Notes: generated by a model not told the origin, from the letters alone. Shown: positions 1 through 10,929, counted from the stretch's first letter. The stretch: 64,000 nt of DNA from Cordylochernes scorpioides (GCA_030710605.1 CP092873.1:757900-821899), one strand, 5' to 3'. Program-made: numbers and translations.

Positions 1-640
1 AAGCCACTTACTTCATCAGCGTTTTATAGGGAACTTTATCTCTCAGTTATTTTTCCCTTTTAATAAATGTCTTCCAGGGAAAGGAGAGAAAGAAGGGTAA
101 TAAAGTCTTAAATTGAAGGTCATTTCTCTACATTTATCTAATAAAATACCGTTTGTGAAAATTAATTGAAAAGTTCTGTACCATCTTTTTTTCTCAACGG
201 AAATCTTTATTATATCATTATTATATTTTATTGTTTAGAATGAAATGTGTTATTATATCTTTGTTTTTTTATAGATTTATACGTTATACCATACTTTGGA
301 AGTAAAGTTTTACCATTTGTAGTTTTGTAGAAAATTGTTGTTGTTGTTGTATCCGATGCTTTTCATTGGAAAATGGGTATCGTTGCCACGTTAGTCACCT
401 TGGAAATGAATCAGATTTTGATAAAATATTCCAAGGGTCCTGGAGGGACCACAAGGAGGTGTGGTTGGACTTCTCTCCCCTCCCCCCTGTAGAGAATTGG
501 AAATGGTAAATTGAAATGTGAATAGTTGAATATATTCGTACAGTGATGACTTTCTCTTACTAATAAATAAATTTAGGTATTGAGTAAAAATACAGTATAA
601 GACCTCCAGGGAAAATTATCTTTTTAAAAACCTTTTTAAT
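1..640. other. AT-rich intergenic stretch
   Basis: No gene is visible. A short GTT microsatellite lies near 339-352. The segment around 360-480 resembles 45390-45490 (shared GTTGCCACGTTAGT and ATATTCCAAGGGTCC), so it is an interspersed repeat. Confidence 0.5.
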
Positions 641-644
641 CTCT

Positions 645-1020
645 AGGTTTCGGGCACGAATCCCGATATACATGCTGAAAGGTACAATTTCCTTAAGTTT
701 TGTCCATGAGTGTATATTGGTTATCTCGTGTCTTCAATAAAGGTCACTGTAATATCTTTCAGAGTTATTGTCAATCCCGATACACATGCTGAAAGGTACA
801 ACTTCCTTAAGTTTTCATGAGTGCATATTGGTTATCTCGTGTGTCTTCAAAAAATGCCACTGTAATATCTTTCAGAGTTATTGTCTGAATCCCGATATAC
901 ATATTAAAAGGTACAAATTCCTTAAGTTTTGTCCATGAAAATGTATATTAGATGTCTGAATCCCGATATATATGTTAAAAGGTACAACTTCCTTAAGTCC
1001 TGTCCATGAGTGTAAATGTA
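645..1020 (-). repeat. 118-bp dispersed tandem repeat, locus 1
   Basis: Three to four diverged units of about 118 bp. Each carries the reverse complement of CAAAACTTAAGGAAGTTGTA, an ATATACATG motif and AATAAAGGTCACTGTAATAT. The same family recurs near 13440, 30220, 31260, 44400, 47085, 56380 and 63000. No coding potential is conserved between units. Confidence 0.8.
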
Positions 1021-1089
1021 TGTTTTGTTGCTGTTGTCGTGTCCAATAAAGAGTCTCAGATGTCTCCATACATCTCTATCCCAGCAGTC

Positions 1090-1785
1090 GCAATATCCAC
1101 TATCTTGGGTGCGTGAAGCTGTGTAAATTTTAATAACATTTAATTAAAACACGTGCCATGACACGGTGGCAGGTACCTGGCTTACCTAACCTAATAAGAG
1201 AGTGATTACCCTAATTACTCAATTTAAATTAATTCCCAATTAATATAGAACACATAAGACCGGAGGCGTATAATAGAACCATTGACAAAATTAATGACTT
1301 CCCTGGTAGGGTCATTAAGGTAAGCACAATTTCTTCTCACCCACAACATCTAACGGCTAATTGAGACCCTTCGAAATCTATTAATTCGTCCAAACGACGC
1401 CTTTTGATTAAGCACCTCTCATTAATTAGTGGCCCTCAACTATATTCCCGCTGAAGATTTACGCCCTGTTTGAAAAAGGATATTGCGAAAACTGTTTTTC
1501 CCCGATATATCAAAAGGTGAATGAAATGCGTGTAGATAGTAAATATTTTTCTATTTAACATATAAATCAAGAACTCTTTGTTTTTTATTAGTATATTTGT
1601 TTCTATCTGTAAATCATTTTTATGGTTTAACTTAAAGGTTTTAGGTTTTTTTGGTGTTTGTGTTTGAATTTTAGAATTTATTTTTCATTATTATCGTTTG
1701 TATTTTCGAAAAATTATGGAGATGGAGGCCTTTTTAAGGCAATATATATATTTTTCGTTTTATTTAATTGAATATTTTAGTTGTT
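1090..1785. other. No gene seen
   Basis: AT-rich sequence without a convincing ORF, RNA gene or recognisable transposon end. Confidence 0.5.
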
Positions 1786-2200
1786 GATGTTGTTATGTCC
1801 AATGAAGAGCCTCAGATGTCTCCGTGTATCTCTATCACAGCAATGTTCTCTATCTTGGGTGTGTAAAGCTGCTGTTCTGGGTCCATGTTAATTTTCTGTT
1901 GTTATTGTCGTGTCCAATGAAGAGCCTCAGATGTCTCCATACATCTCTATCGAAATGTTCTCTATCTTGGGTGTGTAAAGCTGCTGTTCTGGGTCCATGT
2001 TAATTTTCTGTTGTTGTTGTCGTGTCCAATGAAGAGCCTCAGATGTCTCCATACATCTCTATCACAGCAATGTTCTCTATCTTGGGTGTGTAAAGCTGCT
2101 GTTCTGGGTCCATGTCAATTTTCTGTTGTTGTCCTGTCCAATGAAGAGCCTCAGATGTCTCCATACATCTCTATCGAAATTTTCTCTATCTTGAGTGGAG
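1786..2200 (+). repeat. 112-bp tandem repeat, about 4 units
   Basis: Units start with a GTT run followed by GTGTCCAATGAAGAGCCTCA and end near GCTGTTCTGGGTCCATGTTA. The GCTGTTCTGG landmark falls at 1871, 1983 and 2098, giving spacings of 112 and 115. A related partial unit lies at 1024-1100. The 65-codon reading frame here is only the repeat read through. Confidence 0.85.
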
Positions 2201-2414
2201 TATTTTAGTATAACCTAATAATAAATGAAGAAATTCGTCGCTTTTACTTTTAATCTTTTCTTAGCAATGATATACGGTGATTCCTACTATTGTGATATCC
2301 TAATATATTTTAGTATATGCTGGATTTTACCTCTTTAATTTTGTACTTTATAGCTACTATAGATACTTCTCTTTTCTTATCTCTTTGATCCCTTCTTATC
2401 TTCTTATCCCTTTG

Positions 2415-2665
2415 TCATTAAGACTGGGAGCACTACTCAGTAGCAAGCCGCTGACTTAGCTTCAATATGAGATGGCCGCCTCTGACATGAAGTACAGACA
2501 CCATGTGCAGCCGCTCCTAACATGGAGTACATCCTGTATCTCTGGAGTCCTTACAGGGTACTATCAGCCAGGCCAGCTGAACCCAGGTTTTTTAGCGAGC
2601 TTGTTACTGCTCCCCCTCCTCTTTTTTCATCCGGGCTTGGGACCGGCAAAGGCGAAGTTTCTATA
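2415..2665 (+). repeat. Interspersed repeat family E, copy 1
   Basis: It shares TTAAGACTGGGAGCACTACT, GCCATGTGCAGCCGCTCCTA-type and CAGGGTACTATCAGCC segments with copies at 20565-20800 (minus), 37690-37985 (minus) and 61090-61440 (plus). Reading frames through it recur at other copies but are not conserved as proteins. It is of SINE-like size, but no tRNA-like head was found. Confidence 0.75.
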
Positions 2666-3054
2666 GATACTACTAATGGTAAAGATATATATGTGTGTGG
2701 TGTCCGAGCATTCTTCGTGAAGATATTCAGCAAAATTGGGTTATTCGATAGAACACATTGTTGGATTGAAAACTGTGCTATAAAACATTCTCACAGAATT
2801 TCTTTGGAAAGAGATCAGAGGACAAAGAGACAAACTCTCATCTCGACGCCTACACACCCCATTCCTACTTCTATTCTCCTACTTGTTATAAGAGGATTGT
2901 GTGACTTTGTAGCGATGTTTTCTCACATTAGATTTATTCCTATATATAAACAACAACGAAACTCTATTTAAACTTTCTAAATATTTCATAGAATTGGTTA
3001 ATTGAGGGAGGGGGTACATCGGAATCATTTTCTACAAAATAACGTGTATATATA

Positions 3055-4325
3055 TGTTATAATTATTTTGTTTTGTTGTTAAAAAAGATAGCGAATTGAA
3101 GGTGCAGTCGTGAAAATAGGAAAAATAATTATTTACCCATCAAGTAGCTTTTATTTTGAATTACTTGAAGCAAATTGCACATAAAATTATTTATCACAGT
3201 AATATAGAATTTATAAAATCAATCCTATATTCGTGATTTTAAAAAAGGTAGGTTAACTATACATATCTATGGTCAAAAATAAAAGAATAGTCAATGATGA
3301 AAATAAAATACGTTTTAATATATGTATATTTATATTGTTCTGAAAATATAGCAATCCATACTTAAATCATTAGATAGTAAAAATACATTTATTGGATTGA
3401 ATAAAATATTTATTGCCAATATTTCGACTGGCCGAACGCCAATCTTTATCAAGGTGTTACATTTTTGTATACACAAACTCAGCGCCGCATAGTGTTATAA
3501 TCTAAAATGCAAATATTTTATTTTTTTAAAACATGTATTTTACTTTTATCATTGACTGTTCTTTTATTTTTGACCATAGATTTAGAACACAACACTTTGA
3601 ATGTTGTTGTAAATATGTATAGTTAACCTACCTATTTTTTTAATTCACGAATATAGAATTCATTTTATCTATATATATAAAAATGAATGTATGTGTGTGT
3701 GTGTCCTTTATGCCTGACCAAACCACTCATTGGAACGCCATGAAACTTTGGGAAGTTATTCAGTATAGTACTGGGAAGGTTTCTAGCAAATAAAATTTTT
3801 GAAATAACTTTTCGTTTTAAAATAATCAAGATAAATATTCTAATTTATCTGTTATAATTCAACAATCTGCTCTAAATATTATCATGATGATACGATGATT
3901 TTGTAATGTAGAAAATTAGGAAAGACAAAATTCAGGATGACACGGCAATTTATTTGAGACAAGAATAATGATACAATTCCAAGGCAATATACTATTCCTT
4001 TAACTTTCAATTACCGAGGAAACCAATTAATATTGATTTTATTCAACTTATCGAGTACTTTTCAAGGGACCGGGAAAAAATGTTCACTTTATCGAGAGAT
4101 TCGTTAGACAAACCTTTACTCGGGTAAAACCCGGGCGAAGCCGGGTACGTCCGCTAGTAAATTATATATTATTGTGATAAATAATTTTATGTGTAATTTG
4201 CTTAACGTAATATGAATTAAAAAACTACTTGATAGGTAAATAATTATCTTTCCTATTTTCACGACTGCACCTTCAATTCTCTATCTTTTTCAACAACAAA
4301 ACAAAATAATCATAACATATATATA
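3055..4325. repeat. Large foldback element split by a Helitron
   Basis: The left arm runs about 3060-3310. Its reverse complement is at about 3540-3667 plus 4158-4325. Matching landmarks are GGTTAACTATACATAT (3250) against ATATGTATAGTTAACC (3612), and GAAGGTGCAGTCGTGAAAAT (3098) against ATTTTCACGACTGCACCTTC (4255). The central loop near 3400-3475 holds a motif with TTGCCAATATTTCGACTGGC. The right arm is interrupted by the Helitron at 3668-4157. Confidence 0.8.
3668..4157 (+). mobile_element. Non-autonomous Helitron, 490 bp
   Basis: It begins TCTATATATATAAAAATG and ends with a GC-rich hairpin (CCCGGGCGAAGCCGGG) followed by CTAG. It sits between host A (3667) and T (4158), as expected of Helitrons. 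The other arm of the surrounding foldback preserves the uninterrupted TTTA/TAAATT site, which fixes both ends. It has no coding capacity, so it would depend on Rep/helicase supplied in trans. Confidence 0.85.
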
Positions 4326-4359
4326 TTATATAAATAATAAAAAGATAAGATTTGCTGTT

Positions 4360-4660
4360 GTTTTGGATCATCTTAAGGATTAAGCTATGGCGGTGCAGTC
4401 GTGGTTGAAATCTTGAAAAGATAATAATAAAAATAGTCTTGATCAGATATTGTTTTATTTGAGCTAAAGTGATATATATGAAAACATAATTTGATTAAAG
4501 TACTGCCTGGCTTAAGGCGTAATAATAAAAAAAAAGAAAAGCTTATTTACATAATGTACAAATGTTTTGGGTCGGCCAACGGGGAAGAACAACAATGAGA
4601 TTTTATATGGTAAGCGTGACCTCTGGCGGTCGATTTAAACAGAGTATTTATATCTATGAA
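4360..4660 (-). repeat. Interspersed repeat family F, copy 1
   Basis: A ~320-bp family recognised by CGACCGCCAGAGGT, the ATGGCCGGCTCAAA region, TTGTACATTATGTAAATAA and GCCTTAAGCCAGGCAGTA. Other copies are at 8330-8590, 10930-11290, 23930-24260 and 59905-60250. No ORF is conserved. It is probably a MITE or a retroposon tail; the type is undetermined. Confidence 0.75.
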
Positions 4661-5400
4661 ATTATAATTTTAAATAAAATAACACTTTAACATAATTTTC
4701 TAAATAAAATATTTTAATTTAACATTTTAAATAAATTATTTCAATATAACATATATATGTGGTATAATAAGTAGGGAAAGAGAAATAATCACACCACAAT
4801 TTGTAGAAGGAACCCAGGCAACCAGAGAGAGAGAGAGGGAGAGACGGGCCCGGCAAAGCCGGGCGTCCGTTCGTGTCGCACACAATCACCAACTGTCTTA
4901 ATAGTCCCGAGGTTCCAAGTAACGTGCCCCTGTGGTGGCCCCTTGGAATGTCGGTGATGTCTAAAGTGACCGGACCCTCCCGTCTCTCTCTGGGTTTACT
5001 GTATGTTTGCTTTATTATTCATGCAAGAGTATTTATTATGACATATATAAATGCGGTGGTAATATATCTTCATACATATTGTTGGCGAAGAGATATAATT
5101 TAATTAATCAATGAAAATAATCAACAGAATTCTACTCTGTATTCATGAAATCATAATTTATATTCCATTACCCAAGTTGGTATTCTGGATTGATTACAAA
5201 TTAACGAATAGCTGATATTTATTCCGATAGATGGCGTAAGCCATCAGCAACTTTTATTTGAACGATCAGGGGAGATGCCGTTTTCTTAAATTTTCCACCT
5301 GATCCCCCCCAGTACAGTTTCACATTTGTATTATTTTTCAAATTATTTTATTGTAAACGCTATTTTGGTATAAAAAATATTTTCTATATAATCGTTATTT
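4660..5400. other. Intergenic with repeat fragments
   Basis: Contains a purine GAGA run, a GC hairpin CCCGGCAAAGCCGGGCG at about 4850 resembling a Helitron 3' end, and at 5205-5330 a diverged end of the hammerhead A family (ATAGATGGCG, CAGCAACTTT, GGAGATGCC). The ORF at 4873-5103 has no supporting features. Confidence 0.4.
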
Positions 5401-5421
5401 TTTCAATTATAATCAATTCAG

Positions 5422-5613
5422 GCTTCAGCATACGAAGCTATAGAGAATAACATATTTTCATGTATGGGGCTGAAAGACGAACGAGAAGTGCTCCTCAGTG
5501 AAATAGGCCTTGAGGGAATATCTTTGGAGCTCCTGTTGAATGAGGTGGTGAGAAACAGAGCTGAAGCGTTTGCATTGTTCAAATTTTGGAAGAAGGCTGA
5601 AGAGAAAGGGTAG
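5422..5613 (+). CDS. Candidate terminal coding exon of an unidentified gene
   Basis: An open frame of 63 codons follows a good 3' splice-site context (pyrimidine/AT tract ending AATCAATTCAG at 5421) and ends in TAG. The peptide is charged and looks helical, with leucine-rich amphipathic stretches (LLSEIGLEGISLELLLNEVV) and a lysine-rich tail, unlike the low-complexity translations around it. No upstream exon is seen in the window, and no domain was recognised with certainty. Internal ATGs exist, but the frame stays open to the acceptor. It could be a real 3' exon, an exon of a retroelement, or chance. Confidence 0.4.
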   Translation, partial: ASAYEAIENNIFSCMGLKDEREVLLSEIGLEGISLELLLNEVVRNRAEAFALFKFWKKAEEKG

Positions 5614-5639
5614 CTATATACATAATCTAATTGATGTTA

Positions 5640-6028
5640 ATAATTATATGTAAATAATATTTGTCAGGATCAGAATGACGAATCCTGTATGGGACTTTGA
5701 TTCCAGTAAAAGGCTTGTTGCTGCTGTTGTATATAGTCACAGTGTAGAAAATACTACACTATACCTACTACATATAGGTTTCTCTCTGGATTCTTAGTTC
5801 TCTTCTCTTCAATTACTCTGTAAACTGGCGAATCCTTTATAGAACGAGAAGCCCTCAATTAAGGCTTTTGTTGTTGTTGTTGTTATATAGAAAAACAAGA
5901 AAATTTAACTGCAATATGTTGAAATAAAGAAAATAGTTTTCACAGGTTCTTGTTGCAACGTTACAGATGACTCTTGTTGATGAATGTCAATTGTCACAGC
6001 AAACAATGGAGAGAAATGGGTCCTTACA
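5640..6028. repeat. Retroposon-tail repeats with GTT microsatellites
   Basis: Two fragments (about 5685-5735 and 5825-5890) share GAATCC, a spacer, AAAGGCTTTTGTTGTTG-type ends. They match 36570-36632 (plus) and 39040-39120 (minus). They look like the 3' ends of a retroposon family with a (GTT)n tail. Confidence 0.5.
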
Positions 6029-8070
6029 ATATCGAATCACTGTTGCATATCCTTCCACCATCCATCAAATTTATGTAACTCTCTCTTCCCCCATAAAAAA
6101 GAAAATAAGAAAGATCACCTCTACAGTTCAAATAATCGCCATTTATTGACCGTTTCCGGACAAACTAGCGGACTCGGGTCGGTGACAAACCTACTACATC
6201 ACTGTTGCATATCCTTCCTTCATCAATCAAATCTATGTAACTTCCGCCATCAAATAGAAAACTATCTACCGTTCAACTTAACGCCATTTATTGACCGTTT
6301 CCGGACAAACTAGCGGACTCGGGTCGGTGACAAACCTACTACATCACTGTTGCATATCCTTCCTTCATCAATCAAATCTATGTAACTTCCGCCATCAAAT
6401 AGAAAACTATCTACCGTTCAACTTAACGCCATTTATTGACCGTTTCCGGACAAACTAGCGGACTCGGGTCGGTGACAAACCTACTACATCACTGTTGCAT
6501 ATCCTTCCTTCATCAATCAAATCTATGTAACTTCCGCCATCAAATAGAAAACTATCTACCGTTCAACTTAACGCCATTTATTGACCGTTTCCGGGCATAC
6601 TAGCGGACTCGGGTCGGTGACAAACCTACTACATCACTGTTGCATATCCTTCCTTCATCAATCAAATCTATGTAACTTCCGCCATCAAATAGAAAACTAT
6701 CTACCGTTCAACTTAACGCCATTTATTGACCGTTTCCGGACAAACTAGCGGACTCGGGTCGGTGACAAACCTACTACATCACTGTTGCATATCCTTCCTT
6801 CATCAATCAAATCTATGTAACTTCCGCCATCAAATAGAAAACTATCTACCGTTCAACTTAACGCCATTTATTGACCGTTTCCGGAAAAACTAGCGGACTC
6901 GGGTCGGTGACAAACCTACTACATCACTGTTGCATATCCTTCCTTCATCAATCAAATCTATGTAACTTCCGCCATCAAATAGAAAACTATCTACCGTTCA
7001 ACTTAACGCCATTTATTGACCGTTTCCGGACAAACTAGCGGACTCGGGTCGGTGACAAACCTACTACATCACTGTTGCATATCCTTCCTTCATCAATCAA
7101 ATCTATGTAACTTCCGCCATCAAATAGAAAACTATCTATCGTTCAACTTAACGCCATTTATTGACCGTTTCCGGACATACTAGCGGACTCGGGTCGGTGA
7201 CAAACCTACTACATCACTGTTGCATATCCTTCCTTCATCAATCAAATCTATGTAACTTCCGCCATCAAATAGAAAACTATCTACCGTTCAACTTAACGCC
7301 ATTTATTGACCGTTTCCGGACATACTAGCGGACTCGGGTCGGTGACAAACCTACTACATCACTGTTGCATATCCTTCCTTCATCAATCAAATCTATGTAA
7401 CTTCCGCCATCAAATAGAAAACTATCTACCGTTCAACTTAACGCCATTTATTGACCGTTTCCGGACAAACTAGCGGACTCGGGTCGGTGACAAACCTACT
7501 ACATCACTGTTGCATATCCTTCCTTCATCAATCAAATCTATGTAACTTCCGCCATCAAATAGAAAACTATCTACCGTTCAACTTAACGCCATTTATTGAC
7601 CGTTTCCGGACATACTAGCGGACTCGGGTCGGTGACAAACCTACTACATCACTGTTGCATATCCTTCCTTCATCAATCAAATCTATGTAACTTCCGTCAT
7701 CAAATAGAAAACTATCTATCGTTCAACTTAACGCCATTTATTGACCGTTTCCGGACAAACTAGCGGACTCGGGTCGGTGACAAACCTACTACATCACTGT
7801 TGCATATCCTTCCTTCATCAATTAAATCTATGTAACTTCCGCCATCAAATAGAAAACTATCTACCGTTCAACTTAACGCCATTTATTGACCGTTTCCGGA
7901 CATACTAGCGGACTCGGGTCGGTGACAAACCTACTACATCACTGTTGCATATCCTTCCTTCATCAATCAAATCTATGTAACTTCCGCCATCAAATAGAAA
8001 ACTATCTACCGTTCAACTTAACGCCATTTATTGACCGTTTCCGGACATACTAGCGGACTCGGGACGGTGA
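6029..8070 (+). repeat. 145-bp satellite array, about 14 units
   Basis: The landmark ACTAGCGGACTCGGG recurs at exactly 145-bp spacing from 6164 to 8049 (14 occurrences). Units are nearly identical, differing by single bases such as ACAAAC/ACATAC. The first unit (6029-6170) is diverged, as expected at an array edge. Short ORFs across it have no coding meaning. The right flank (8070-8110) continues into sequence matching the family C element at 38590-38640. Confidence 0.95.
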
Positions 8071-8329
8071 CAAAACCACATTAGCTTTGGTAAATTCAGA
8101 ACATCCACCTATAAATGATGTCATAATTTAATTGAAAGAATAAACGCATATATCATGATGCAGCAATATACAAACAGACATAGAATTTCTATTCTAATTT
8201 TAACTATGTGTCTCAACTGAATAAGATTTCTTAAAAATAGTATGAATGTATATGTGTTAAAAAACAAGAAAAAATATAAAAATGGTAAGGTGTTGATAAA
8301 AACAAAATTGGCATTTCCTTACCGCTTAC

Positions 8330-8590
8330 ATGATGTATATAAATGTTATATTGAAATATTTTATTTTAAATTATGTTATATTAAGGTATTATTTTATTTA
8401 GAGTTATATTTCATTGATTCAAATGCTCTGTTAAATCGACCGCCAGAGGTCTTTCTTCCCCTGTAAAAACTCGTTGTTGTTTTATGCCAATGGCCGGCTC
8501 AAATCTTTGTACATTATGTAAATAATCTTTTGTTTTCCTCGTTCTACTCGCCTTAATCCAGGCAGTACTTTTATCAAATTGTTTTTTTAT
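8330..8590 (+). repeat. Interspersed repeat family F, copy 2
   Basis: Matches the family by ATCGACCGCCAGAGGTC, CAATGGCCGGCTCAAATC, TGTACATTATGTAAATAA and the CGCCTTAATCCAGGCAGTAC segment. The 74-codon ORF at 8242-8466 is read through this repeat and AT-rich DNA. Confidence 0.75.
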
Positions 8591-8734
8591 GAATATATAT
8601 ATATGTAGTATATTTTGAGTTAGAGATAGTTCACAACCTTCTTCTGATATTTATTATAACCCCATATCTATATAAAATATGTATCGAACAATGGAAGTGA
8701 CAAAAAAACATAGAGGGAGGTAGACCAGACGACA

Positions 8735-9080
8735 AAGACCAGACGAAAACAACGCGGCGCCAGAAAGTGACGTGATTACAGTAGCCAATCAGGAATCGCC
8801 ACATATGCGGGCGTCCCAGAGTATATAAAGGCGCAGAAATTAGACAAAGAATTGGAGTTGTTTTCAGAGCGACGCCGTCATACGGTCGGGTCTCTCCCCC
8901 TTCTATCCGCGATGTAGGGCATCCGTAACGCCCGTGGTCCGACTGTCTTCGTCCGTGGTCTACCTCTACCTTCTTGGAGTTACCATCTAGACCTGCCTCT
9001 GTCTCTTGCTGTCCCAGTGCGGGAATCCCATCACGCACCCACTACCACGACTGCCCAGTACATTCCACAACGGGTTTACT
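8735..9080 (+). promoter_or_regulatory. LTR-like promoter region (CCAAT and TATA boxes)
   Basis: A GC-richer island 300 bp upstream of a gag gene. It has a CCAAT box (8785-8789), a TATA box TATATAAA (8822-8829) and a start-site-like TTTTCAGAGC about 35-40 bp further on. This fits the 5' LTR or leader of the gag element that follows. No second LTR copy is in the window, so the boundaries cannot be fixed. A 135-codon ORF on the opposite strand is probably fortuitous. Confidence 0.5.
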
Positions 9081-9368
9081 ACATATATATATATAGATAT
9101 ATGATACATTTTGAATGATAGAATGTAAATTTTATTTTATTTTATTTTTTTTTACTAAAGATTTAATTAAATGGTGTATGTAAATTTTTAGTTTTGTTTA
9201 AAAAAGATTGGAAAAAAAAAATAAAGACGATGATTATTGAGGTGGAGACAGCCACAAACGACTGCTTAATTGTCATTTCCACACATTGAACTTTGGAAAA
9301 ATTACAATATGACAAAGTAGTCGACAGGATTCGAACTTGTTCGCGGAAATTTTATTTAATCTCAGGGC

Positions 9369-10124
9369 ATGGGAAAGAGGAAGGCAAGCCCAAAAATTAC
9401 TTCATCTATTAATAAGACTGATCTTAAAGAAAATTCGAATATGGAATATTATCCCAAAGATATGATACCAAGCTTTAACCCTGAAGAAGGGCTTAAATAC
9501 TCGCAATGGCTGAAGGTTTTCAACCAACAGATCAAGCTCCGGAATATCAAACAAGAAGATGCTCTTTTCATGATACCTACTCTCTTTAAGGGCAATGCTC
9601 TTGAGATTTATGCCACAATTTGTGACGAAATTGACACATTGGAAGATTTACATTCTAGGATGATGACATTCTTCCCAGAGTTTGAACGCGGCCTACATAA
9701 AAAGTTTTGGCAACTAACTAAGCAAGAGATGCAATCAGTTCGTAGTTATTATCTTGAAAAGATAAAAATTGGCACACAGCTACACATGCCAAAGGATTTA
9801 GTCTTGGAATCTCTTACATCTGGTGCCGGCCCACTCGAGAAGTTTCTGATTGCTTCCTCGCCACATTCCTTAGAGGACTGGCTTCGTATTGCCGAATCAT
9901 TGGAGCACACAACTCAACAAAGGGACGGAAGATGGAATAATGGACGGAGGAACAACTTTGCTGGAGGAAATCGCCCCAACATGGCCTCGCGGTGGCGATC
10001 TATCACGCCGCAGCATGGAGATGTCAACGCCGGCCAACTCCACGAACCTGGCCATCCTGGGACTTCATCCATCGGCCTACAAAGTGCGTCGAACCCCGGT
10101 AATCAAAACCAAGTGGGATATTGA
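9369..10124 (+). CDS. gag: Retrotransposon Gag (capsid-type) protein
   Basis: A 251-residue ORF starting at ATG. Residues about 25-175 read as a Ty3/Gypsy-type retrotransposon capsid: a PSFNPEEGLKYSQWLKVFN segment, a helix-rich middle with LFKGNALEIY, then LHSRMMTFFPEF and the HKKFWQLTKQ segment. The tail is rich in R, G, N and Q, suggesting nucleic-acid binding, but no CCHC zinc knuckle is present. It is preceded by a promoter-like region and followed in another frame by the start of a protease (near 10195). Gag would assemble virus-like particles around the element RNA. The element is truncated just downstream, so this copy is not autonomous. Confidence 0.7.
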   Translation: MGKRKASPKITSSINKTDLKENSNMEYYPKDMIPSFNPEEGLKYSQWLKVFNQQIKLRNIKQEDALFMIPTLFKGNALEIYATICDEIDTLEDLHSRMMTFFPEFERGLHKKFWQLTKQEMQSVRSYYLEKIKIGTQLHMPKDLVLESLTSGAGPLEKFLIASSPHSLEDWLRIAESLEHTTQQRDGRWNNGRRNNFAGGNRPNMASRWRSITPQHGDVNAGQLHEPGHPGTSSIGLQSASNPGNQNQVGY

Positions 10125-10159
10125 CGGTGCCCGGGGATCAGAGCGGATGTGGGGACAGC

Positions 10160-10222
10160 AGACTCGTGGTTCCTGGGTATGTTTATGATTCTGTTTGATT
10201 CAGGTAGTGAGATTAATATTAA
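10160..10222 (+). pseudogene. Start of retroviral-type protease, truncated
   Basis: In a frame different from gag, the DNA reads MILFDSGSEIN, with the D-S-G signature of a retropepsin active site. The frame is cut within about 10 codons by the hammerhead A repeat. The rest of pol is absent, so the element lost everything from protease onward. Confidence 0.5.
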
Positions 10223-10560
10223 TATATTTCTTGATTAATCAAGAAATGCTAACCACGGACGCGTTTCGGGCTGTTGGCCCCTCATCAGCGTGGTGCAAGC
10301 TGTACCTCAACGACAAAAAAAAAAAAAAAAAACTGGTCATTCAAGGCATTCTGAAAAATCATGAAACGGGTAGTTAAGGCCAGAATTGAGTGAGACCTTA
10401 TTTGGTCAATTCTGGAATAATTAAAATCAACGAGAATAGTTGATAATTATTCCGATAGATGGCGCAAGCCATAAGCAACTTTCAGTTGCACGATAAGGAG
10501 ATGCCTTTTTCATAATTTATGCACCTTATCCCAGTACAATATCACATTTTTACTATTTTT
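10215..10560 (-). mobile_element. Hammerhead family A element
   Basis: On the minus strand it reads: GATATTGTACTGGGATAAGG, CATCTCCTTATCGTGCAACT, GCGCCATCTATCGG, a linker with a T run, the ribozyme, then a TTTCTTGATTAATCAAGAAA hairpin. The same order occurs at 48005-48320 (plus). There is no coding capacity. Penelope-like retroelement remnant or retrozyme-like non-autonomous repeat are both possible. Confidence 0.65.
10253..10293 (-). ncRNA. Hammerhead ribozyme (family A), core intact
   Basis: On the minus strand: stem I CCACG, core CTGATGA, stem II GGGGC-CAACA-GCCC (one extra G), core GAAA, stem III ACGCGT, cleavage triplet GTC, stem I' CGTGG. All invariant core residues are present. Stem III is a six-base palindrome too short to fold on itself, so activity would need two RNA copies pairing, as known for minimal hammerheads of Penelope-like elements. 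Confidence 0.75.
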
Positions 10561-10666
10561 TCATAAAACTAGTAAGGTTTTTCACTATTGATGAAGAGTG
10601 TATCGTTCCGATGCAGAATTAAAGGGAGAGGTGCCTCTTTTGGAACACACTCACATATATATATGA

Positions 10667-10844
10667 AATAGAATTTCACAGACTGGCAAAACGGCGATGG
10701 ATGTTTGAAAACTTCCCTAGATGTATAAACTGGGGAATTTCTCTCCAGAATTATATAATCAAAGAGGTCGGCCACTAAAGTCTGGACTCCCCGGGGACAT
10801 TCCACTACATGCAGCAGTCCGAGCTGTCCTAATCGAATTTGCAT
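10667..10844 (-). CDS. Unidentified short ORF, possibly coding
   Basis: From an ATG at 10844 about 60 codons look less low-complexity than the surroundings (MQIRLGQLGLLHVVECPRGV then a hydrophobic FDYIILE segment), before AT-rich read-through to 10569. An AG acceptor-like context precedes it. No family is recognised and there is no other support. Confidence 0.2.
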
Positions 10845-10929
10845 AACTCACTGCAATCAGCTAATTTAGTCCGGCACTACTGGGACAGAGTGGCGATCTA
10901 CATTCCGTCTATTTGGAGAATGTGGCTCT

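Noticed and set aside
2472..2971. ORFs of 64 and 149 codons as genes
   Set aside because: They read through an interspersed repeat (family E) present at four loci, and the frames are not conserved between copies.
6029..8070. CRISPR-like regular repeats
   Set aside because: The 145-bp units are head-to-tail copies without unique spacers, in a eukaryotic transposon landscape. This is a satellite.
8631..9038. 135-codon minus-strand ORF
   Set aside because: It lies antisense to a promoter-like LTR region with CCAAT and TATA boxes on the plus strand and has no recognisable domain.
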